From assembly GCA_019244045.1 (NCBI GenBank), contig JAFATF010000584.1:1-33244 (forward strand): a stretch of DNA of 33,244 nucleotides, given 5' to 3'. The notes under the pieces were generated by a model. The model had not been told where the DNA came from. It made no database searches and was given only the letters and a program-made list of their open reading frames with translations. Below are positions 9,289-16,156 of this stretch, one piece after another. This stretch comes from Acidobacteriota bacterium. GTDB lineage: Bacteria > Acidobacteriota > Terriglobia > Terriglobales > Acidobacteriaceae. The translations under genes and the position numbers were made by a program. Each line of letters begins with the position of its first letter. Position 1 is the stretch's first letter.

Positions 9289-9305
9289 TGGCCTGAGGCG
9301 TGCTT
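9289..9305 (+). promoter_or_regulatory. Sigma-54-like promoter divergent from the activator gene
   Basis: TGGCCTGAGGCGTGCTT matches the -24/-12 pattern with GG (9290-9291) and GC (9302-9303) separated by exactly 10 bases, and TGGC plus TGCT as flanks. It lies 200 bases upstream of the sigma-54 activator gene on the opposite strand and points to the small gene at 9670. Two consensus positions in the -24 block and one before the GC differ, so the call is moderate at best. Confidence 0.3.
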
Positions 9306-9375
9306 CTGCAGTTGGCAGCAGAGAGCGGTAAATGAGTTTCTCGGATGACGGGAAGCGCGAATCGGTAGACACGCC

Positions 9376-9398
9376 CGCGATCGAATCGCGATTTTTTT
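9376..9398 (+). terminator. Terminator-like hairpin 1 of the 9670 leader
   Basis: Perfect 6-bp stem CGCGAT/ATCGCG with a 3-base loop CGA, followed directly by A and seven T residues (9392-9398). This is the classical intrinsic terminator shape on the plus strand, yet no plus-strand gene ends nearby; the last one stops at 6810. Confidence 0.55.
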
Positions 9399-9455
9399 GG
9401 AACCCGGCAGGCGACCTTTGGGGGAGGCGCTTTGTGGCAGTTACGCCGAGTTCTC

Positions 9456-9503
9456 GCCGTTCAGGGGACCGACGAGGTTCCTCGGTTTCCCTGACGGCTT
9501 TTT
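9456..9503 (+). terminator. Terminator-like hairpin 2 of the 9670 leader
   Basis: Stem GCCGTTCAGGG (9456-9466) with CCCTGACGGC (9489-9498): ten pairs and one bulged T. The interior can fold further (CGAGG/CCTCG). Five T residues follow at 9499-9503. Strong intrinsic terminator or attenuator on the plus strand. Confidence 0.65.
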
Positions 9504-9603
9504 CGCGGTGCCGAGATACGACCTGCACAAAGTTCTAAAGTTCTTACGAAACTGGCCCGCCAAAGGCGTGGGGAAGCGCTTTTTGGATATCGGGTCGGGC
9601 AGT

Positions 9604-9653
9604 AGCCGGCGGGGATTCGAGGAACCCCTCGTCGAGTGTTCCCGCCGGCTTTT
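9604..9653 (+). terminator. Terminator-like hairpin 3, just upstream of the 9670 start
   Basis: Perfect 10-bp stem AGCCGGCGGG (9604-9613) with CCCGCCGGCT (9641-9650). Inside it a second stem CGAGG/CCTCG (9618-9622, 9627-9631) has loop AACC. The run of T residues is 9650-9653. It ends 16 bases before the start codon, with GAGG at 9661-9664 as ribosome binding site, so it could attenuate transcription or control translation. Confidence 0.6.
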
Positions 9654-9669
9654 GTCCAGAGAGGTTTCC

Positions 9670-9996
9670 ATGACTCCCATCTCCGAAAGTGAATTCAACA
9701 GTTGTTTCGCTCTTGTGCCGCTTTCGCGGGCGGGCGGGGAAACGAGCCCACATCTGGAAGCCGCCATGGCCCATGTACCTTTCGATTTTGTGGTAGGAGA
9801 AATGTTATTGCCCGCCGGGGCTTACGACCTCACCCAGACGGAGATTCCCGGCATGCTCGCGCTCAAGAGGAACGGTTGCGCCTATCCCGCTGCTTTGGTC
9901 CAGGAAATCCGTTCCGAGCCTAACACGGCCAAGCTGCTGTTTTACCGGCAGGAGAAATTGTATTTTCTTGCCCAGGTCCTCTCTGGGAAAAATTGA
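9670..9996 (+). CDS. Small hypothetical protein of the acidobacterial LPAG type
   Basis: A 108-residue protein. Residues about 34-55 read AHVPFDFVVGEMLLPAGAYD, and it ends with NTAKLLFYRQEKLYFLAQVLSG. I recognise this as the pattern of small proteins common in Acidobacteria (VPFDFVVGxxxLPAGxY near the front, a basic/aromatic YFLxxV end). Those I recall mostly start with a signal peptide; none is evident here, so this may be a cytoplasmic or shortened version. Function unknown. The frame is open upstream to 9397, but the ATG at 9670 has GAGG at 5 bases and begins the recognisable sequence. A long hairpin-rich leader precedes it. Confidence 0.75.
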   Translation: MTPISESEFNSCFALVPLSRAGGETSPHLEAAMAHVPFDFVVGEMLLPAGAYDLTQTEIPGMLALKRNGCAYPAALVQEIRSEPNTAKLLFYRQEKLYFLAQVLSGKN

Positions 9997-10003
9997 GCGC
10001 TGC

Positions 10004-13000
10004 CTAGTCGCCCGCCGCTCGAAATGAATGCTCGCTGGGCACCGCCACTCCATCGCGCAGGGTAACGAATCTGCCAGAAATGGCCGGCACCCGCTCGCCG
10101 GGCAACAGAATACCGATTAAGTTAAGAGGATCAGCGGCCGCCAGGGTTATCGATTTCTCCTCGGGAGGAAGCTTCTTGACGGCACGCAGGGAATCGACCG
10201 CAATGGGCAAGGCGAACTGCTCACCAGCAAATCCGTCCACAAATCGCCCGCCCCGAATTACGCCCCGCTCTTCCAAGCGCCGGAAGCCGATCTGCAATTC
10301 CCTCCACTTCGGCAGAATCGTCTCGCGCGCCAAAAGATCGCGAAAAACCACACCATAGCGTTTCAGCAACATCCAGCAAGTGGCCTCGATCGATTTCGTC
10401 CGATCCGCCGGGGCATCGGCATAAAGAAGCGACCAGCGGCCGGCGCTGTGCCGCGGCCTCGCCATCCGTCCGTGGCCTTGTCCGGCGCGCCGCTTAGGAT
10501 CAATGAGCGAGCGCAGATTATCAAAGCCATCGGCAGTTACCAGGCCGGCCGCGACCAGCTCCCAAAGAGCAGTCTCAACCTCCGCCTTCAACTTCTCGGT
10601 GCCGCGCACGATGTCGGCGAAGAACGAGGCTCCTCGGTGGCGCAGAAAATCGAGCACCTGCCGGGCTCCCTCGCTCAGGCCTCGAGCTTCGGTGGGCAAT
10701 TCGGCTCCCGGATGGCGAGGGCCCATCCAGTCGGCCTCATCGCGCACGAAAAAAGTAATGGGAGCGACACTGGTGGGAATGACCCGCCGCTTGCCCTGTG
10801 CCGTCTCTTCGAGTGTAGCGGGATGTGGCGAGAGTCTGCCCCAGCCGACGGCTCCGGTCAGGCAAAGCTGATCGAGAATTTTGCCCTCGTAGTCGGAAAT
10901 TCGCCGCGCCAGAATCTGCCCCTCCCAGGCATTGGCGGGTACTTCAAAACCCTGCATTTGGCGTAGGATTTCGAGCGTGCCTCGTTCTCCCAAGACTCCA
11001 GTCCCGGGGGCAACATGCTGCCAACGCAAGAGCCAGCGCATGAACTGGGCGGCCGTCACCGGCTCGACTTGCTTGCGCAAGGTTCCGAGGGTTAAGCGGT
11101 GGATGCGCGCGAGCAGACGGCGCTCGCACCATTCGATTTGGGAATTGGCAGCGTCGGTAAACTTACCGCGCAGAATGCTGCCCGTTGATTCGAGACGAAG
11201 CAAGGCTTCATCGATTTCCGACGTAGGTAGGTGCAAGGTCGCGCCGAGCTGGTGCGCGGTGATTGGCCCAAGATGCCTCATCCAACCCGCCAGGGCGGTG
11301 AGCAGAGCATCAGCGTGGCAAGGCACGGAGCGCTCGATGTCGGCAGGTGCCGGTTCGAAGTATGCGCCGGGAAATAAGGCGGCGAAAGTTTTGGCTCGTT
11401 CCGCCGCCACCCAGTAGCGATCTGCGCCCTGTGAGTTTCCTAGGCTGTCGGAGGGGCAAGGCGCAATGCCGGCCATGACGTGCCCAACAGCAGCTCGTCG
11501 GCTACGAAGAAGAGCTTCAAAATGTGCTTGCCAGATCGCGGGAGAAGCCGTACCCGATCGGATGTGGCAGCCTTCGGGAAAGGCAACCAGGCTGACGAGC
11601 ACATCGTGTAGCTCGTCGGCGTCGCGGATATCAGGCCAGGCTTCGTCACGGACCTGGGCCATGGCCGCAGCGTCAAGCTTGCCAACCTCTTGCAGCACCG
11701 ATTCAGGCAGGATGCGCCTCATCTGCACGGCGCGCGCGCGCCTCTCCTCGAGGGGCGCGTCATCGAGATAGGCGTAGGGATTGGCGTTCAGGATTTCGTG
11801 ACAAAATGGCGACGGGACCGGAGTGTCGACGGCCAGGGTGCGAATGCGGCCATCAGAAATTTTGGTAAGAACGTCTTTGAAGCCTTCAAGGTCCATGGCT
11901 TCCGTGAGCACGTCCTTCATGACTTCGATCACCAGCGGATGGTTGGGAATCCGGATGTCCCCCGCAATGTTCTCCTGGCAGGCGGCCACGTCGGGGAAGA
12001 CCGAAGCCAGTAGGTCGTCCGAGCGCATGCGCTGAATTTGCGGGGGGACCTTTCGTCCCCCTTGGAAGCGCAAGAGCGCGAGGCTGCGCGCCGTATCCCA
12101 GCGCCAGCGGGTGGTAAAAATCGGCGATGCCAAAGCGGCCTGTTCGAGAACCGGCTGCACGGTCTCCGCCTGCAGAAAGTGAAATACTTCGGACAAAGGA
12201 AAGCTGTGCTGCTCAGCCAAGGCGATCTCCAGGCCGTTGTCGGTGGCGGCCGCTTGCAATTCGAAATTGAAGCTGCGACAAAATCGCTTGCGCAGCGCCA
12301 ATCCCCATGCTTTGTTGATGCGCCCCCCGAAAGGGGCGTGGATGACAAGCTGCATTCCGCCGCCCTCGTCGAAAAAGCGCTCGGCAATCACCAGTTCCTG
12401 GGTGGGCACGCCACCGAGCACCGCCCGGCCCGCAACGACGTACTCGACGATCTGTTCGGCCGCCCCGTCGTCCAGCCCGCATTCCTGCTTCAACCAGGCA
12501 ATCGTCTCGGCCACTAAGGGCTGAGTGGGCGAAATGCCGACCGGGGAGATATGCGGCAGGCGATCGCTAATCTCCTTGCGCAGTTGCGCCACCTGAGAGG
12601 AAAGTTCATGCGTGCGGGCAGGCGCTTCGCCCAGCCAGAAAGGAACTCCGGGCGGCGCGCCGTGAGCATCCTCGACGATCACGCGACCGCTGCGACCCTC
12701 GACGCGGCGGATGCGCCAGGATGTGTTTCCCAACAGCACGACGTCGCCCGCCAGACTCTCGACCGCGAAATCCTCATCCAGAGTGCCCACCACCATGCCT
12801 TCGGGCTCAGCGACAACCGTGTAAAGTGCCGTTTCCGGGATGGCGCCGCCACTGGTGATCGCCGCCAGGCGGGCGCCGCGGCGGGCGCGAACCCGGCCAT
12901 TGACCTGGTCAAAATGCAGATAGGCGCCATAGCGACCCCGCCGGGCGGAAATCCCATCCGACAGCATGTGAATCAACTGGTCAAAGAGTTCACGTGAAAG

Positions 13001-14362
13001 CCCGCGATACGGGTAAGCACGCTCCACCAGGCGGAAAAGATCCTCAGCACGCCAGCCCTCCTCGTCAGATGCGCAAAGGGCAACGATTTGCTGAGAAAGC
13101 ACGTCCAGAGGCGATTCGGGAATCAGCAAGCGATCCAGCTCGCCGCGGCGGATACTGCGCACCAGGGCGGCGGTTTCGACCAGCTCATCCCGTGTCATGG
13201 CGAAGATTCGGCCTTTGGGTATCGCGCCTCGCCAGTGACCGGAGCGGCCCACCCGCTGCAAAGCCACGGAAATCACCCGTGTGGAACCGATCTGGCAAAC
13301 CAGATCGACAGTTCCGATATCGATACCCAATTCGAGCGAGGCGGTTGCAACCAGCACTTGGATTTCGCCGTTTTTCAGCTTCTTTTCCGCGGCCAGCCGC
13401 AACTTCCGCGCAAGGCTGCCGTGATGTGCGGCTACCGCTTCTTCACCCAGTCGTTCACCCAAATGATGCGCCACCCGTTCAGCCAATCGGCGGGTGTTAA
13501 CGAACACCAAGGTTGAGCGATGTTGCCGCACCAGTTCCGAAATGCGGTCGTAAATTTCGTCCCACATCTCGTTGCTGGCGACCGGGCCAAGCTCGCTCGA
13601 AGGAATTTCAATCCCCAGATCGAGCTGGCGCTTGTGACCGATGTTGATGATGACCGGATCCGGGCGTCCCGCTCCGCTCAGAAAGTGCGCAACTTCCTCA
13701 ATGGGTTTCTGTGTAGCCGAAAGCCCGATGCGCACCGGTGGTCGATGGGTGAGCGCTTCCAATCGCTCGAGCGAAAGCGAAAGGTGCGCGCCGCGCTTGT
13801 CGTCGGCCACGGCGTGAATTTCGTCCACAATTACGGTTTCAACGTCGCGCAGAATCGCCCGGCTCTTCTCCGCGGTCAGCAGAATATAGAGCGACTCGGG
13901 TGTCGTAACCAGAATGTGCGGTGGCTGCCTGAGCATGGCCCGGCGCTCGTGCATAAGCGTGTCGCCGGTGCGAACCGCGGTGCGAATGGGAGGCATGAGC
14001 AGCCCACGTGCGCCGGCCAGCTCGAAGATCTCCCCCAGAGGCACTTCCAAATTTTTCTGAATGTCATTACCGAGCGCCTTCAGGGGCGAGACGTAGAGAA
14101 CCTCGGTTCGATCCTGGAGCTCGCCGGCAAGGGCTTTGTGAATTAGCCGGTCAATCGCACCTAGAAAAGCGGCCAGCGTCTTACCCGAGCCCGTAGGAGC
14201 CGAAATCAAGGTGCTGCGGCCGGCCAGAATATGCGGCCAACCCTGCTCCTGGGGTTCAGTTGGGGTTTTAAAACGGCGTACAAACCACTCCTGCACAAGC
14301 GAGTGAGCCCAGGCGAGCGCGGGCGGGATTTCCGGCGGCGGCAGGGAGGACATACATATCAT
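10004..14362 (-). CDS. lhr: Lhr-type large ATP-dependent helicase
   Basis: A 1452-residue superfamily 2 helicase, close to the usual 1400-1550 for bacterial Lhr. From the chosen start, Walker A APTGSGKT is at about 55-62, DEIH at about 180-183, SAT at about 215-217, and the second RecA domain ends with motif VI QRVGRSGHW. A winged helix and the Lhr beta-barrel region follow, and about 600 further residues form the long C-terminal part found in full-length bacterial Lhr. It is a 3'-5' DNA/RNA-DNA translocase implicated in DNA repair. The frame is open to a TTG at 14422; I prefer ATG 14362 (ATG 14353 also possible). An 81-base gap separates it from the divergent kdsC, so both promoters lie there. 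Confidence 0.93.
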   Translation of the reverse strand: MICMSSLPPPEIPPALAWAHSLVQEWFVRRFKTPTEPQEQGWPHILAGRSTLISAPTGSGKTLAAFLGAIDRLIHKALAGELQDRTEVLYVSPLKALGNDIQKNLEVPLGEIFELAGARGLLMPPIRTAVRTGDTLMHERRAMLRQPPHILVTTPESLYILLTAEKSRAILRDVETVIVDEIHAVADDKRGAHLSLSLERLEALTHRPPVRIGLSATQKPIEEVAHFLSGAGRPDPVIINIGHKRQLDLGIEIPSSELGPVASNEMWDEIYDRISELVRQHRSTLVFVNTRRLAERVAHHLGERLGEEAVAAHHGSLARKLRLAAEKKLKNGEIQVLVATASLELGIDIGTVDLVCQIGSTRVISVALQRVGRSGHWRGAIPKGRIFAMTRDELVETAALVRSIRRGELDRLLIPESPLDVLSQQIVALCASDEEGWRAEDLFRLVERAYPYRGLSRELFDQLIHMLSDGISARRGRYGAYLHFDQVNGRVRARRGARLAAITSGGAIPETALYTVVAEPEGMVVGTLDEDFAVESLAGDVVLLGNTSWRIRRVEGRSGRVIVEDAHGAPPGVPFWLGEAPARTHELSSQVAQLRKEISDRLPHISPVGISPTQPLVAETIAWLKQECGLDDGAAEQIVEYVVAGRAVLGGVPTQELVIAERFFDEGGGMQLVIHAPFGGRINKAWGLALRKRFCRSFNFELQAAATDNGLEIALAEQHSFPLSEVFHFLQAETVQPVLEQAALASPIFTTRWRWDTARSLALLRFQGGRKVPPQIQRMRSDDLLASVFPDVAACQENIAGDIRIPNHPLVIEVMKDVLTEAMDLEGFKDVLTKISDGRIRTLAVDTPVPSPFCHEILNANPYAYLDDAPLEERRARAVQMRRILPESVLQEVGKLDAAAMAQVRDEAWPDIRDADELHDVLVSLVAFPEGCHIRSGTASPAIWQAHFEALLRSRRAAVGHVMAGIAPCPSDSLGNSQGADRYWVAAERAKTFAALFPGAYFEPAPADIERSVPCHADALLTALAGWMRHLGPITAHQLGATLHLPTSEIDEALLRLESTGSILRGKFTDAANSQIEWCERRLLARIHRLTLGTLRKQVEPVTAAQFMRWLLRWQHVAPGTGVLGERGTLEILRQMQGFEVPANAWEGQILARRISDYEGKILDQLCLTGAVGWGRLSPHPATLEETAQGKRRVIPTSVAPITFFVRDEADWMGPRHPGAELPTEARGLSEGARQVLDFLRHRGASFFADIVRGTEKLKAEVETALWELVAAGLVTADGFDNLRSLIDPKRRAGQGHGRMARPRHSAGRWSLLYADAPADRTKSIEATCWMLLKRYGVVFRDLLARETILPKWRELQIGFRRLEERGVIRGGRFVDGFAGEQFALPIAVDSLRAVKKLPPEEKSITLAAADPLNLIGILLPGERVPAISGRFVTLRDGVAVPSEHSFRAAGD

Positions 14363-14443
14363 TCTACTCAGATTTCTGTGTTTCGCAAATTGTTCGCCCA
14401 TGACCCGGGCCGCGCCCGGCAAGCGTGAGTGCTAGAATTCGCC

Positions 14444-15076
14444 ATGGCCAAAGAGCGCGCACAAAAAATCAAGCTTCTCCTGTTCGATGTCGACGGCGTA
14501 CTTACGGACGGCAAAATCTGGATCTTCCCCGCTCCTGCCGCGACCGAGCAAACCACCCTGGAGCATGCGGCCGGTGAGCGCGGAAGAGGCGGCTTTGGCT
14601 TGGCCAGCAGGGAGTATATCGAGGGCAAGGGCTTTAATGCCCACGATGGAACCGCCATCTCTCTGGGGCGACTGGCGGATATCAAGATGGGGCTGATCAC
14701 CAAGAGAATTTCAGAAACCGTGGCGCTTAGGGCGCGTGATTTACGGCTCGATCATGTCTACCAAGGTATTCAGGACAAGCTCACCGCTTTTGAAGAAATC
14801 CTCAACAAGGAACAGTTGCGACCCGAGCAAGCCGCATATGTCGGCGATGATGTCATTGACCTGCCAGTGATGCGCAATTGTGGTCTAGCCATTGCCGTGC
14901 CGAACGGCCGGGAAGAGGTCAAACATGAAGCCCACTTCATTACCCAACACACCGGGGGCGATGGTGCGCTGCGCGACGCAGTTGAATATATCCTGAAGGC
15001 GCAGGGCCAGTGGGAACGGGTGATGGAAGCCTACATCTCTGAGCGAAGCCCGAACAAGAGCACCAGTCCCCCGTGA
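14444..15076 (+). CDS. kdsC: KDO-8-phosphate phosphatase (HAD family) with an insertion
   Basis: Removes the phosphate from KDO-8-P in the LPS inner-core sugar pathway. The 210-residue protein has the HAD nucleophile motif FDVDGVLTDG with D15 and D17, and the metal-binding GDDVIDLPVM with D135-D136. C-terminal GGDGALRDAVEYILKAQG is typical for KdsC. Two oddities: between DGVLTDG and FNAHDG there are about 40 residues where E. coli KdsC has about 12, rich in A, E, G and R; and motif II reads LITKRISETV where TGR is usual. ATG 14444 is preferred to an upstream TTG at 14429. It stands apart from kdsA and kdsD, which are on the opposite strand. Confidence 0.88.
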   Translation: MAKERAQKIKLLLFDVDGVLTDGKIWIFPAPAATEQTTLEHAAGERGRGGFGLASREYIEGKGFNAHDGTAISLGRLADIKMGLITKRISETVALRARDLRLDHVYQGIQDKLTAFEEILNKEQLRPEQAAYVGDDVIDLPVMRNCGLAIAVPNGREEVKHEAHFITQHTGGDGALRDAVEYILKAQGQWERVMEAYISERSPNKSTSPP

Positions 15077-15123
15077 CCCCGGAGGGAAGATCTTGCCGCG
15101 CCGCCGAAGGTAAGGTGCGAAAA

Positions 15124-15176
15124 TACCCCCCGCATTGCCTTGCTTGGGGCGTGCTCGGGTCGGCAACCGGGGGGTA
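15124..15176. terminator. Long hairpin with C6/G6 arms between convergent genes
   Basis: Left arm 15124-15139 (TACCCCCCGCATTGCC) and right arm 15162-15176 (GGCAACCGGGGGGTA) pair over about 14 bases with one small internal bulge. It lies between the convergent kdsC and TPR genes. U-tracts are short on both strands (TATTTTCG on the minus strand), so it may be a bidirectional terminator or a repeat element. Confidence 0.45.
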
Positions 15177-15238
15177 TCGTTTCTCCTTACTCACCCTGTG
15201 CTTTCAGGAGTAGTTACCGGATTTAACCCCTAGACAGC

Positions 15239-15283
15239 AAAAAAGTCGTGGTTGCCCGAAATTTTGTTGGTCTTGCCGGGCAA
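15239..15283 (-). terminator. Possible terminator of the minus-strand TPR gene
   Basis: Arms TTGCCCG (15252-15258) and CGGGCAA (15277-15283) pair perfectly. On the minus strand six T residues follow (15244-15239), but only after a 7-base gap, and the loop is 18 bases. A weak intrinsic terminator at best. Confidence 0.3.
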
Positions 15284-15305
15284 AGGCTATTACGGCCATA
15301 CGCTG

Positions 15306-16112
15306 CTACTCCGGAATGGCGGGCGGCTTTGTGGCCATCAGCTCGGCAAATCGCGGGTCTTTCCGCAAGACCGAGAACTCGGCATCTTTGTAAACCATAT
15401 TGATGTCTTTGTAGCCCTGCTCCATCGCCTTGCGCAGACACTGCAAAGAATCATCCGTCCGCCCCATCTTCGCGTAAAGCCTGGCCATTACATATTCGTA
15501 TCGGGCCCGGTCCTGAGGTGAGGGCAGTTGCGCCGCGACCCCCGTTCTCGACGTTCGTTCGAAAATGGCGGGATCAAGTTCAAGTGCCCGGGCATAAGAA
15601 GCGGTGGCTTTCTCGTAGTCTTTTTTCGAGAACAATGCCGCCCCCAAGTTGCTGTAATAAGACGCCATGTCAGGGCGGATGGCGATCGCTTTGTTGTAAT
15701 ACTTGATTGCCTTGCCGTATTTTTTCGTCTCGTAATAAACGACCCCCAGATTATTAAGCGCGTCGGCTTGACTCCCGTCGAGTTTGATCGCCCGTTCAAA
15801 GTCGCGCTTGGCATCTCCGAGGTGGTAGGTCTGCAGCTCCACGATGCCCATTTTGTTGTAGATCTGAGGACTCGGCTGTTTCAATAGTGCGACACGAAAG
15901 TAATCCATTGATTCCAGATAAGCCTTCCGGGCGCGCAGTTCGTCAGCCGTTGTCTCCAGCTGCTCTGCCGTAGCGTCGGCTGGAGGTGGCCCGATGGTGC
16001 GCATTGGGGGAGCGATCTGCACCTGATCCTGACGTGACTGCGCGCTGGCCGGGGACTGCAACAAACCGAGGGGAAGGATAAGCCCGAGCAGACTTACCAT
16101 GGCGTGTCGCAT
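15306..16112 (-). CDS. Secreted tetratricopeptide-repeat protein
   Basis: A 268-residue protein. Numbered from its start, residues 1-25 are a signal peptide (hydrophobic VSLLGLILPLGLL, then cleavage near ASAQ). Residues about 52-185 hold about four TPR units; the clearest is ADALNNLGVVYYETKKYGKA, followed by SYYSNLGAALFSKKDYEKA. The C-terminal 70 residues hold a further helical repeat region. TPRs mediate protein contacts, so it may be a periplasmic scaffold. I chose ATG 16112 because GGAGGTGA precedes it at proper spacing; an in-frame ATG at 16127 overlaps that ribosome binding site. It follows the PBP gene after 44 bases on the same strand, so a role beside peptidoglycan synthesis is possible but unproven. 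Confidence 0.88.
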   Translation of the reverse strand: MRHAMVSLLGLILPLGLLQSPASAQSRQDQVQIAPPMRTIGPPPADATAEQLETTADELRARKAYLESMDYFRVALLKQPSPQIYNKMGIVELQTYHLGDAKRDFERAIKLDGSQADALNNLGVVYYETKKYGKAIKYYNKAIAIRPDMASYYSNLGAALFSKKDYEKATASYARALELDPAIFERTSRTGVAAQLPSPQDRARYEYVMARLYAKMGRTDDSLQCLRKAMEQGYKDINMVYKDAEFSVLRKDPRFAELMATKPPAIPE

Positions 16113-16156
16113 GAGCGTCACCTCCATAGCCAGGGCGGCAAGGCGGGCGACTCCCG

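Noticed and set aside
9336-9400. A tRNA-Leu-like D-arm (GAATCGGTAGACAC) at about 9359
   Set aside because: No acceptor stem, 7-base anticodon loop or T-arm can be formed around it; the following bases fold as a terminator-like hairpin.
12038-12997. Several plus-strand ORFs of 90-160 codons opposite lhr
   Set aside because: Overlapping shadows with low-complexity composition and no ribosome binding sites.
13520-14146. Plus-strand ORF of 208 codons inside lhr
   Set aside because: It lies fully antisense to the catalytic domain of Lhr, has no family pattern, and is expected from GC-rich codon use.
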